This document shows, in pieces, positions 44,037 to 52,362 of a DNA stretch of 64,000 nucleotides; position 1 is the first letter of the stretch, and each line of letters starts with the position of its first letter. The notes under the pieces are model-generated. The model saw only the letters and a program-made list of their open reading frames with translations, had not been told where the DNA came from and made no database searches. Source of the DNA: Chryseobacterium sp. Bi04 (lineage in GTDB: Bacteria; Bacteroidota; Bacteroidia; Flavobacteriales; Weeksellaceae). The stretch spans positions 1 through 64,000 of the forward strand of contig NZ_CAKKLP010000005.1 in assembly GCF_918698085.1 (NCBI RefSeq), in the 5' to 3' direction. A program made the translations under genes and the position numbers.

Positions 44037-44348
44037 GTGATCTACAGAGTTTATCAATATCAGACCCTGGACAAAGATCTGAATCAGCTGATCAGAAAAG
44101 GAGCTGTAATCCTTGATGTGAGAACGGAGAAAGAATATGCTATGGGCCATATAGCAGGCTCTGTCAATATTTCTTTGGGAACCATCAGGGAGCGCTATAT
44201 TGAGCTGAATCCCGAAAAAACATATATTACAGTATGCTCTCATGGTCTCCGAAGTGTAAAAGCAGAAAATATATTAAAAGAGAAGGGTTTCAAACATGTT
44301 TACAATGGGGGTGCCTGGAGTGACCTCCAGCATATGATACAACAATAA
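44037..44348 (+). CDS. rhodanese-domain protein, N-terminus uncertain
   Basis: From the GTG at 44037 the 103-residue product is a single rhodanese domain with the active loop CSHGLRS, VILDVRTEKEYAMGHIAGSVNI and YNGGAWSDL. The frame is open upstream to 43971 and there encodes a strong TM helix (RNLLILGGIVLTVYVIYRVY) with no ATG, GTG or TTG before it. The true start may thus be non-canonical, giving a membrane-anchored rhodanese. An AGGAGG lies at 44012-44017. The stop codon sits inside the left target duplication of the Tn3 element. Confidence 0.75.
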   Translation: MIYRVYQYQTLDKDLNQLIRKGAVILDVRTEKEYAMGHIAGSVNISLGTIRERYIELNPEKTYITVCSHGLRSVKAENILKEKGFKHVYNGGAWSDLQHMIQQ

Positions 44349-44349
44349 A
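44344..44349. repeat. target-site duplication, left copy
   Basis: AATAAA directly abuts the left terminal inverted repeat and is matched by AATAAA at 54275-54280 directly outside the right one. Tn3 elements usually make 5 bp, so one of the six positions may be coincidence. Confidence 0.7.
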
Positions 44350-44385
44350 GAGTTCAAACCAAAAATGGGACAAAATGTTCATTTC
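44350..44385 (+). repeat. left terminal inverted repeat of the Tn3 element
   Basis: A 36-bp repeat beginning GAGTTCAAACC. It differs from the right repeat at positions 2, 21, 30 and 33. The transposase stop codon is 9 bp inside it, a usual Tn3 arrangement. Confidence 0.88.
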
Positions 44386-44394
44386 AAGCCATAA

Positions 44395-45723
44395 TTAATT
44401 AATATTTAATGAGTTAATCTTAATCATATCGAATGGTGGTTTCTCAATATCAATTACAAAATCATACTCCCCATGCATATTAACATGCTGCCAAGTCATT
44501 ATAGAGCTATTTTTCATTAATTCTATATTCTCTTGTATTTTCTCCTTCTGCTCAATTTCGGAAAGTTTATTTGAGATAAAAAGATAGTTCCATAAGATAA
44601 TTGCATTTTGAATTAAATGTCTGCATGCTACAGCAATTTCTTGCTCTTCTTTTGTCTCATATTTAAATTCTTGATTGTTGCCAAAAAAAACAGCTTTAGC
44701 AAAAAGATGTGATAGTTCAATTTTATTCAATTGTTTTTCAATGCTTTGTCTTAAAGAAGGCTCATCAAAATACCGTAATAAAAATAAAGTTTTATGAATT
44801 CTACCAATTTCTTTCATTGCTTTATATAAAGGATGTTGCTTTGAATAAGAGCTTAATCGTTTCAAAATAATAGAAGCCTTAACTTCTCCCAACTTAATTG
44901 AACATAATAATCTCAATATATTTTCCCATTGCTCTTTAATGATGTTCTCATCTATATACATACTTTTTGAAGGAAGAATTTTATAACCTTTGCTTTCATA
45001 AGTATTTCTTGGAAAATCTTTAAATGTGTATAAAAGTTGACCATTGTAATTTTTTATTCTTAGAGCAAATAAAATTCCTAAAGAATTGCATACCCCAAAT
45101 ATGATTTCACTATATCCATGGGTGTCTGTAGAATGCATGTCACTCTCTATATCTTTGTTATGGAGAAGTCCATCAAGTATATATCCAGCTTCTCTTTCAG
45201 AAGCACTAATTACACTGTTATAAAAAAGTTTACTTTTTTCATCAATAAAACTATAAGCGGAAATACCTTTTCCGGTTCCAAAATATTTAAAAGAATGTGT
45301 TGCATTGATTGAAGGAACAGTTACGTTAAATTTTTGTCCATCACTTGAAGTGTGTAATGAATTTTTTTTCTGAAGGTATATTTTGGGTAGTGAAAGTTTG
45401 TCCGTAATTTCTAAAATCATTTGATTCGCTTCATCAATATTATCCCTACTAAAAAACCACCTTACTACATATTCTAATTTATCAGCTCCGATACCTGTAG
45501 ATATTTTACCCATTTTCCTTACACCAATATTGCATCCTAAAGCTATAACTGCTGCATAAATAATACTTCCTGCAGGAGAATCTTTACTTGATTTTCGGCT
45601 GTAGTGTAAAAAAGATGAAGTAAAATCTGTCGAATAATTTATGTCTGATAATATTTTTGTAAGAGGAATATAAACATTTTCTCCAATAGCCTCATGAACA
45701 AAATGACTTGTTACTTCGGTCAA
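44395..45723 (-). pseudogene. tnpA: truncated Tn3-family transposase (C-terminal catalytic half)
   Basis: The 442 residues match the DDE half of Tn3 transposases: SSDGQKFNV (first Asp), TDTHGYSEIIF (second Asp), KQLNKIELSHLFAKAVFF (Glu) and the closing MTWQHVNMHGEYDF. Full proteins have about 1,000 residues; the N-terminal DNA-binding part, roughly 540 residues, is absent. There is no room for it, since the recombinase gene starts 147 bp upstream. The only start is a TTG at 45723, with a stop 18 bp before it. The catalytic residues are intact but end recognition is probably lost, so movement would need a transposase in trans. Confidence 0.85.
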
Positions 45724-45870
45724 TTTTGGGGTGGTTACTTAGACTATAGTTTAACATTGGTAGTAGAATACAATAATTTCAGACAAATTAACAGTATTAA
45801 TCACATACCAAAAACACCCACTCTAAAATTGGTAAAATTTATTTATATTTATTAACAAAAAAATTCTAAC
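45721..45870. other. putative res region with inverted repeat between tnpA and recombinase
   Basis: The spacer between the divergent tnpA remnant and the recombinase gene contains an imperfect inverted repeat, CAATTTTGGGGTGGTT at 45721-45736 and AACACCCACTCTAAAATTG at 45813-45831. The first arm coincides with the truncation point of tnpA. This is where Tn3 elements keep their resolution site. Confidence 0.45.
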
Positions 45871-46473
45871 ATGAAGGCAAGATATATAAGAGTATCTACA
45901 TTAAACCAAAAAATTGAACGGCAGTTAGAAAAACAATATCCTGATGAAAAAATATATATAGATAAACTTAGTGGCTCAATTCCATTTAGTGAGAGAGTCC
46001 ATGCAAAAGAGCTTCTAAAAGCCGTTGAAGAAAATAAGATACATTACATGAGTGTTTCAAGTATTGACAGATTAGGAAGAAATACATTGGATGTATTACA
46101 GACTATTGAGAAATTGCACAAAAATAATATTTGTTTGAAGGTAGATAATTTAGGGCTGGAAAGTTGGGTTAATGGAAAAGAAAATCCAACATTCAAATTG
46201 ATCATAAGTGTTTTAGCCAATATCAGTGAAATGGAAAGGAACTCTTTATTAGAGAGACAAAAAGAAGGAATTGCAATTGCAAAAGCTAAAGGAACCTATA
46301 AAGGGAGATTAAAAAATACAACAGAATCTGTGGACGAATTTCTAGCCAAGTACCCGAATGTTATTCATTATTTAAACAAAAAAAATCCACCAACCATTAT
46401 AGAAATTGCTAAACTCACAGATTGCTCTAAAAATACAGTACAAAAAGTTAAAAAATATATCCATTACAAATAA
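45871..46473 (+). CDS. tnpR: serine recombinase (resolvase/invertase family)
   Basis: The 200-residue site-specific recombinase has the catalytic serine near residue 8 in YIRVSTLNQ, SSIDRLGRNTLDVL, the long E-helix with NISEMERNSLLERQKEGIAIAKAKGTYKGR, and a C-terminal HTH (TIIEIAKLTDCSKNTVQKVKKY). This matches Tn3 TnpR resolvases and the related invertases. It is divergent from the tnpA remnant, the normal Tn3 layout, and is expected to resolve cointegrates at the site between them. Confidence 0.92.
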   Translation: MKARYIRVSTLNQKIERQLEKQYPDEKIYIDKLSGSIPFSERVHAKELLKAVEENKIHYMSVSSIDRLGRNTLDVLQTIEKLHKNNICLKVDNLGLESWVNGKENPTFKLIISVLANISEMERNSLLERQKEGIAIAKAKGTYKGRLKNTTESVDEFLAKYPNVIHYLNKKNPPTIIEIAKLTDCSKNTVQKVKKYIHYK

Positions 46474-46511
46474 TTTCTATAACTGCCTACCATTATACAG
46501 TAAACAATTAA

Positions 46512-46530
46512 TTCAAAATTTCTTCAGAAT
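46512..46530 (+). promoter_or_regulatory. response-regulator box 1 (11-bp-spaced direct repeat)
   Basis: TTCAAAATTTCTTCAGAAT contains half-sites TTCAAAAT and TTCAGAAT starting 11 bp apart, upstream of the response-regulator gene. Boxes 2 and 3 at 48626 and 49426 match the consensus TTCWAAATTTCTWCWRAAT. Confidence 0.65.
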
Positions 46531-46538
46531 TGGAGATA

Positions 46539-46546
46539 TAGATTTG
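46539..46546 (+). promoter_or_regulatory. -7 element TAGATTTG of the response-regulator gene
   Basis: TAGATTTG ends 4 bp before the ATG and 8 bp after box 1; no TTG is found at the normal -33 distance. This is consistent with an activator-dependent and nearly leaderless promoter. Confidence 0.45.
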
Positions 46547-46550
46547 TAAT

Positions 46551-47228
46551 ATGAAGATCTTAATAATAGAAGACGAAACAGAATTGGCAAAAAGTATCTC
46601 CGAATATCTTTCTGGAGAAAACTATTTATGTGAGTTTGCAACGACATTTGGTGACGCAATGGACAAAATAGAGACTTTTAATTATGATTGTATTCTGCTT
46701 GATATCATGCTTCCAGATGGAAACGGACTTACTATTTTAGAAGAATTGAAAAAGCAAAATAAACAAGATGGTGTTATCATTATTTCTGCGAAAAATGCTT
46801 TAAATGATAAAGTAAAAGGTTTACAATTAGGTGCAGATGATTATCTTACCAAACCTTTTCATCTTTCCGAATTAATGGCCAGGATCTATTCTATCATCCG
46901 CAGAAAACAATTTAATAATTCAAATGTTGTAAGGCAGAATGAAGTAGAGATTGATCTTTTAGCAAAAACTGTTTCAATTAATAATCAGACCATTACTCTT
47001 ACCAAAAAAGAGTTCGATCTGTTGCTCTATTTTATAGGAAATAAAAATAAGGTAATTTCCAAAAGCACTTTAGCAGAACATTTGTCTGGTGATTTTGCAG
47101 ATATGCTTGACAATCATGATTTTGTATATGCACACGTAAAGAATCTGAAAAAGAAATTATATGATGCCGGATGCGATCATTATCTGAAAACAGTGTATGG
47201 AACAGGATATAAATGGGAAAGTAACTAA
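46551..47228 (+). CDS. OmpR/PhoB-type response regulator
   Basis: The 225-residue regulator has a receiver domain (acidic pair in IIEDE, phospho-acceptor Asp51 in LLDIMLPDGNG, Lys101 in YLTKPF) and a C-terminal winged-helix DNA-binding domain (about 127-223, ending VYGTGYKWE). It lies 6 bp before the histidine kinase gene, so the two form a two-component system. The half-site spacing of the box upstream of its own gene is what OmpR-type dimers need, suggesting autoregulation. It is carried as passenger of the Tn3 element. Confidence 0.93.
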   Translation: MKILIIEDETELAKSISEYLSGENYLCEFATTFGDAMDKIETFNYDCILLDIMLPDGNGLTILEELKKQNKQDGVIIISAKNALNDKVKGLQLGADDYLTKPFHLSELMARIYSIIRRKQFNNSNVVRQNEVEIDLLAKTVSINNQTITLTKKEFDLLLYFIGNKNKVISKSTLAEHLSGDFADMLDNHDFVYAHVKNLKKKLYDAGCDHYLKTVYGTGYKWESN

Positions 47229-47234
47229 ATATCT

Positions 47235-48521
47235 ATGAAACCATTATTAAGCAAGACTACAAAGCCATTTATTATTTATGTCCTTATCATTCTGGTCATT
47301 AGTATTCCTGTATATTATGTTGTAATTGATACTATTTGGAAAGGTGAATTGGACGAACATAATGGAACAATCGCGGAAAAAACTGCTTATGAATTTAATA
47401 GTCTAAAGCTTTCTGATCAGGAGTTAGAAAAAAGTTTAGTGCTTTGGAATCAGATCCAGCCGGGAACCGATATTAAAAAAGCATTATCCAATAGTACAAA
47501 AAAAGATGTGTTTTTTACTGTAGAAAAGCAGAAAACGTTTATATCGCAACCTGAGATAGAACGATATAGATGCTTAATGAAAGTGATTTATATTAATAAT
47601 AAGCCTTTCCTTTTTACCGTTGAAACCAATATTGAAGAATCTCAGGAAACCGTTGCTGCCATTGCTTTAGTAACCATTTTCTTCTTTATTCTTATCGTTG
47701 TTGGTTTATTGTTTTTAAACAAAAGGCTTTCAGCTTCAGTCTGGGAGCCATTCCGAAATACTTTGGATAAGCTTAAAAGATTTAATCTTAACAGCCAGAC
47801 AAAAATCGAATTTGATAAAACTGACATAACAGAATTTGAAGAACTCAACCAATCTTTAAGAAAATTAATAGACCACAATATTTCGGTTTTTAAAACTCAA
47901 AAAGAATTCACCGAAAACGCTTCACACGAATTACAGACTCCTTTAGCAATTTTGAAAAACAAGTTGGATATTTTACTGCAAAGCGAAGATCTTACAGAAA
48001 GACAATATCAGATTGCTGAAGAAATGTACAGGGCTTTAACAAGAATTTCCAGAATTAATAAAAACCTTTTGTTGCTGGCCAAAATCGACAATAGTCAGTT
48101 TGATAACGCTGAAATTATTCAATTTGATGGCTTATTAGATCAAAGTATGGAAATATTACAGGAACATTTCGATCATAAAAATATTTCTGTTGATAAAAAT
48201 ATTTCTTCTGATATAAAAGTAAACGGAAACAGCGGTTTAACGGAAGTTCTTATTAATAATCTGATACTAAATGCAATTCGGCATACTTCACCTAACGGAT
48301 CAATCTCGGTTAAACTAACAAGTTCTGTGCTTGAGGTTGCTAATTCCGGAACAGAAAAATTGAATACAGAGTTTTTATTCAAGAGGTTTTCAAAGCTTTC
48401 ATCGGATCATAAAGGTAGTGGTTTAGGATTGGCTATAATTAGTGAAATTTGCAAATTTCATCAATGGAAAATCAGCTATAAATTTGAAAATAGTATGCAT
48501 ATTTTTTCTATCGTATTATAA
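47235..48521 (+). CDS. membrane sensor histidine kinase
   Basis: The 428-residue kinase has TM helices at about 11-33 and 139-162 enclosing a periplasmic sensor loop of about 105 residues. The H-box is ENASHELQTP with the phospho-accepting His231, the N-box is INNLILNAIRHT and the G-box GSGLGLAIISEI. The loop has a single cysteine and no obvious metal-ligand cluster, so the signal is unknown. It partners the adjacent response regulator. Confidence 0.92.
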   Translation: MKPLLSKTTKPFIIYVLIILVISIPVYYVVIDTIWKGELDEHNGTIAEKTAYEFNSLKLSDQELEKSLVLWNQIQPGTDIKKALSNSTKKDVFFTVEKQKTFISQPEIERYRCLMKVIYINNKPFLFTVETNIEESQETVAAIALVTIFFFILIVVGLLFLNKRLSASVWEPFRNTLDKLKRFNLNSQTKIEFDKTDITEFEELNQSLRKLIDHNISVFKTQKEFTENASHELQTPLAILKNKLDILLQSEDLTERQYQIAEEMYRALTRISRINKNLLLLAKIDNSQFDNAEIIQFDGLLDQSMEILQEHFDHKNISVDKNISSDIKVNGNSGLTEVLINNLILNAIRHTSPNGSISVKLTSSVLEVANSGTEKLNTEFLFKRFSKLSSDHKGSGLGLAIISEICKFHQWKISYKFENSMHIFSIVL

Positions 48522-48625
48522 AAATTTAAATTATGATTTAGGAAAATTCATTTCGAACACCAAGAGAAAACCATAGTTAAAAAAATGGCAAAATGAAAGC
48601 TAAATACTTTTACAAAAAATAAGCA

Positions 48626-48644
48626 TTCTAAATTTCTACAAAAT
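48626..48644 (+). promoter_or_regulatory. response-regulator box 2
   Basis: TTCTAAATTTCTACAAAAT, with half-sites TTCTAAAT and TACAAAAT 11 bp apart, ends 25 bp before the COG4705 start. A weak -7-like CAAATTTG follows at 48652-48659. Confidence 0.65.
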
Positions 48645-48669
48645 TGTATATCAAATTTGTAAGAAAAAT

Positions 48670-49422
48670 ATGAAAACGCTAAATAAGGTAGCAGCTGTAA
48701 CCCTTCTCTTCTGGCTGATGAAAATAACAGCAACCACACTGGGAGAAACTTTGGGAGATTTTATTTCTATGACGCTCAACCTTGGTTACACTGTTGGAAT
48801 AGGAATCACCCTCTTATTTTTCATCATTATTATTACAATACAGCTGAATGTAAAAAAATACATTCCGGTCATTTACTGGCTGGTAATTATAGGAACAACC
48901 ACATTAGGAACGGAAATTTCAGATTTTATAGACAGAACCCTGAAAACCGGATATTTATTGGGTAGTTTAATGCTGGTAAGCGGTCTTTTGACGACGCTTT
49001 TTCTATGGTATAAAAAATATAATACTCTTGAAGTATATCCGGTTTTTGAAAGAAATAAAGAAATTTTTTACTGGGTTGCTATTCTTTTCTCCAACAGTCT
49101 GGGAACAGCGTTTGGAGATTACCTGAGTGATAATTTAGGATATAGCTATTTAGCAGGAGCTGTAATTACGGGTGTTATCATACTTATTGTTGTTCTGCTT
49201 CATTATTTTACAAAGCTTAATCATGTTCTGCTGTTTTGGGTCGCTTTTGTTTTTACAAGGCCTTTTGGAGCAACTTTCGGAGATTTTCTTACTAAATCTA
49301 TTTTAAAAGGTGGATTAAATCTAAGTACACTATACGCTTCATTGATTTCTTTAGGTCTATTATTTCTGATGATTATTATATCACATCAAAAGCAAAAGAA
49401 AGAATTAGATCTTCAAAACTAA
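48670..49422 (+). CDS. COG4705-type membrane-anchored protein with fourfold internal repeat
   Basis: The 250-residue integral membrane protein has about eight helices. A motif of the form (x)LG-x-x-x-(G/S)-D-(F/Y) occurs four times, ending at Asp30, Asp85, Asp150 and Asp205. The distances are 55, 65 and 55, so the protein is a duplicated pair of repeats with intramembrane acidic residues. The family is uncharacterised; the repeated charged motif would suit a transporter or ion-binding role (inference). It has its own box 2 upstream. Confidence 0.8.
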   Translation: MKTLNKVAAVTLLFWLMKITATTLGETLGDFISMTLNLGYTVGIGITLLFFIIIITIQLNVKKYIPVIYWLVIIGTTTLGTEISDFIDRTLKTGYLLGSLMLVSGLLTTLFLWYKKYNTLEVYPVFERNKEIFYWVAILFSNSLGTAFGDYLSDNLGYSYLAGAVITGVIILIVVLLHYFTKLNHVLLFWVAFVFTRPFGATFGDFLTKSILKGGLNLSTLYASLISLGLLFLMIIISHQKQKKELDLQN

Positions 49423-49425
49423 AAA

Positions 49426-49444
49426 TTCAAAATTTCTTCTAAAT
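49426..49444 (+). promoter_or_regulatory. response-regulator box 3
   Basis: TTCAAAATTTCTTCTAAAT, with half-sites TTCAAAAT and TTCTAAAT 11 bp apart, ends 41 bp before the PepSY-like gene and starts 3 bp after the COG4705 stop. Confidence 0.65.
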
Positions 49445-49485
49445 CATTCCTGAATATTGCCTTACAAATTAAAAATTTAATTAAA

Positions 49486-49914
49486 ATGAAAAAGTTAGCA
49501 TTCCTATTGACAGTGATTTCAGCTGTAGCTTTTGTTAATGCTCAAAAAGTTCAGCAGAAAGATGTTCCTACATCTGCCCAGAAAGGTTTTCAAAAACAAT
49601 TTCCAACTATTAAAGAGGTAAAATGGGTAAAAGAAGATGGTAATTATGAAGCAGGTTTTAAAGTAAAAGGAACGGAAACTTCTGTTGTGATCACTCCTTC
49701 AGGCAACATTCTTGAAACAGAAACAGAAATGAGTATCAATTCTCTTTCTGCACCAATCAAAGCATATATCACTAAAAATTACCCCAATCAGAAAATAAAA
49801 GAAGCCGCGAAAATTAAAGATGCAAAAGATATTATTACCTATGAGGCAGAAATAAGTGGAAAAGATCTGATTTTCGACAAAAATGGAAAATTTTTAAAGG
49901 AAAACAAAGACTAA
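49486..49914 (+). CDS. secreted PepSY-like domain protein
   Basis: The 142-residue precursor has a signal peptide (about 1-19, VAFVNAQ) and two half-repeats of the PepSY-like fold. Each pairs an amphipathic helix with a strand: AQKGFQKQFPTIKEVKWV with YEAGF, then IKAYITKNYPNQKIKEAAKI with TYEAEI. Such proteins are periplasmic in Bacteroidota and often belong to two-component regulons; their ligand is unknown. The gene is 10 bp before the outer-membrane protein gene. Confidence 0.85.
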   Translation: MKKLAFLLTVISAVAFVNAQKVQQKDVPTSAQKGFQKQFPTIKEVKWVKEDGNYEAGFKVKGTETSVVITPSGNILETETEMSINSLSAPIKAYITKNYPNQKIKEAAKIKDAKDIITYEAEISGKDLIFDKNGKFLKENKD

Positions 49915-49924
49915 ACTTAATAAT

Positions 49925-52348
49925 ATGAATAGAATCAAGCTCTTAGCGTTTTTAGTAATGCTGCTATTTTCTTCCATAGCTTTTGCACAGGTGGCTGTTG
50001 TTACCATTTCCGGAAATGTAAAAAATAAGATGAAATTGTTAGGGTTGTCTTATGTTAATATAATGGCAAAAAATGCAAAAGATTCCACATTTGTTGCCGG
50101 AACGATAACTGATGAAGAAGGCAAGTTTTCATTAACCGGAATCAAACCTGGACACTATCAGCTGGAGTTTTCACATTCAGGATTTAGAAAGCAAGCTCAA
50201 TCTCTTTTTGTGGGAAGCCTTTCAGAATTTTTGGAAATTTCTGTTGTAGAACTTGAACCGCAGGAAGAAAAAGAATCAAAAATTGAAGAAATTGTTTTAA
50301 CTGGTTCTAAAAAGAATGAAATCAGCAATCAGCTTGATAAAAAAACATATTCTGTTGCCGATAATATCAGCCAAAGCGGAGGTTCGGTTTTACAAAGTAT
50401 GCAAAATCTTCCCGGAGTAACTATCCAGGACGGAAAAGTGCAGCTGCGCGGTAACGATAAAGTAACTGTTTTAATTGATGGTAAACAAACGGCATTGACT
50501 GGTTTTGGAAGCCAAAGCGGACTGGATAATATTCCGTCTTCTGCAATTGATAAAATTGAAATCATCAACAATCCTTCATCAAAATATGATGCCAACGGAA
50601 ATGCCGGAATCATTAATATTATTATGAAGAAAAATAAACAGAACGGCTGGAACGGGAAAGTTGGTTTTATTTATGGTACAGGTTCCTATTGGGTAAGAAA
50701 AGAAAACTTGCCAACGATAAGACCTCAATATACGATTACACCAAAAATAAATCCTTCGGTTTCGCTTAACTATAGAAAAGATAAGGTTAATATTTTCCTT
50801 CAGGCTGATAATTTATACACGGAAACATTGAATAAAAATGAATTTGTAACCAGAACTTACGACGATGGAACAATCATTAATTCACAATTAAAAAGAAATA
50901 GAAACACAAATTATCTTACCACAAAAGCCGGAATCGACTGGAATATAGATGCTCAAAATACAATAACAATCTCAGGATTGTATGGAAGTGAGAAAATTAT
51001 AGATCGTGGAGACCAGCCATTTTTCAATGGAGATCTCTCTCAACGTCTTCGACTTTGGCAGTTTTTAGAAGATGAGTTGAAAACCACGATTATGGGAACT
51101 GCTTCTTATCAGCATAAATTCAAAGATGTAGGACATGTATTGAATGTCGGATTCAATTATACATTCCACAGAGAAGACGAGAAATATTTTTACGACAATT
51201 ATTTGCCGGCTTCAACCGGAACAGATGCCTTTAAATTATTGTCTGACGAACAGGTTTATGATTTTAATATTGATTATGTGAAACCTCTGAAATACGGACG
51301 CATTGAGACAGGAATTAAACTGAGAAACAGAAGTATTCCTACGGATATGAATTTTATTCCTGGTACAAATTCTGTTTTGGATGCCAATGCAGGAGGTTGG
51401 GCAACTTATAAAGAGTTGATTCCTGCTGTTTATGGTAATTATATTTTCGAAAACGAAAAGTGGGAAGCGGAACTTGGTGTAAGACTGGAATATGTGAAAA
51501 TTCAGTATGATGTGAATCCCAATCATCCGACGTACAAAAGTGACAGCTATAATTATACACAACCATTTCCAAACCTGAGACTGGCTTATAAATTAAACGA
51601 TCAAAACAAGTTATCTGTATTTTATAATAGGAGAGTTGATAGGCCAAATGAAGTTGATATCCGTATTTTCCCAAAATATGATGATGCTGAAATCATTAAA
51701 GTCGGAAACCCACAGTTAAGACCTCAGTTTACCAATTCGATTGAGTTTGGACACAAATATAATTGGGATAAAGGATATTTGTATTCAGCTTTATACCACC
51801 GTTTTGCTAATGGAACAATTACTAGAATTTCAAGTATTGTTCCTGAAAGTACACTGATTTATGCTGTATTTCAAAATGCAGGGAAAAGTTATAATTCAGG
51901 GCTGGAAATGATCTGGAATCAGAAAGTTTCGAAAACATATTCTTTTAATATTAATGGAAATATATACAGAAATCAGATTGATGCATTTTCGGTAGAAAAC
52001 CTTTATCCAAAACCCAATATATTTTCTGCTAATCGGAAAACGGCCATTTCAGGAAATGTAAAATTGAATAACACTTTTAAGCTTTCTAAAGGTTTTGACG
52101 CTCAATTGACAGCTGTTTATCTGGCTCCAGATATTATTCCGCAAGGGAAAATAGGCTCAAGGTTTTCAATGGACTTGGGAGCGAAAAAATCGATCCAAAA
52201 CGGAAAAGGAGAAATATTCTTAAACGCCACAGATTTGCTGAATACAATGGTAATTAAGAAGAAAATACAGGGGAATGGATTTACTTATACAAGTGATGAT
52301 TATTATGAAACTCAAGTTGTAAGATTAGGCTATAGTTATAAATTTTAA
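49925..52348 (+). CDS. outer-membrane beta-barrel protein (TonB-receptor-like, OMP_b-brl_3)
   Basis: The 807-residue precursor has a signal peptide (to about residue 22, SIAFAQ), a carboxypeptidase-regulatory-like domain (about 25-110) and a plug (SVLQSMQNLPGVTIQDGKVQLRGNDKVTVLIDG). A large C-terminal barrel ends with YKF. This subgroup lacks a clear TonB box and is widespread in Bacteroidota, often with PepSY-like proteins and two-component systems. The substrate is unknown. It is in one transcription unit with the PepSY-like gene and probably with the HD and PAP2 genes. Confidence 0.9.
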   Translation: MNRIKLLAFLVMLLFSSIAFAQVAVVTISGNVKNKMKLLGLSYVNIMAKNAKDSTFVAGTITDEEGKFSLTGIKPGHYQLEFSHSGFRKQAQSLFVGSLSEFLEISVVELEPQEEKESKIEEIVLTGSKKNEISNQLDKKTYSVADNISQSGGSVLQSMQNLPGVTIQDGKVQLRGNDKVTVLIDGKQTALTGFGSQSGLDNIPSSAIDKIEIINNPSSKYDANGNAGIINIIMKKNKQNGWNGKVGFIYGTGSYWVRKENLPTIRPQYTITPKINPSVSLNYRKDKVNIFLQADNLYTETLNKNEFVTRTYDDGTIINSQLKRNRNTNYLTTKAGIDWNIDAQNTITISGLYGSEKIIDRGDQPFFNGDLSQRLRLWQFLEDELKTTIMGTASYQHKFKDVGHVLNVGFNYTFHREDEKYFYDNYLPASTGTDAFKLLSDEQVYDFNIDYVKPLKYGRIETGIKLRNRSIPTDMNFIPGTNSVLDANAGGWATYKELIPAVYGNYIFENEKWEAELGVRLEYVKIQYDVNPNHPTYKSDSYNYTQPFPNLRLAYKLNDQNKLSVFYNRRVDRPNEVDIRIFPKYDDAEIIKVGNPQLRPQFTNSIEFGHKYNWDKGYLYSALYHRFANGTITRISSIVPESTLIYAVFQNAGKSYNSGLEMIWNQKVSKTYSFNINGNIYRNQIDAFSVENLYPKPNIFSANRKTAISGNVKLNNTFKLSKGFDAQLTAVYLAPDIIPQGKIGSRFSMDLGAKKSIQNGKGEIFLNATDLLNTMVIKKKIQGNGFTYTSDDYYETQVVRLGYSYKF

Positions 52349-52362
52349 TAAAAAACTCAACA

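Noticed and set aside
45721..45831. A second small insertion sequence between tnpA and the recombinase
   Set aside because: The inverted arms are imperfect and enclose too little DNA for a transposase; a resolution-site dyad is more likely.
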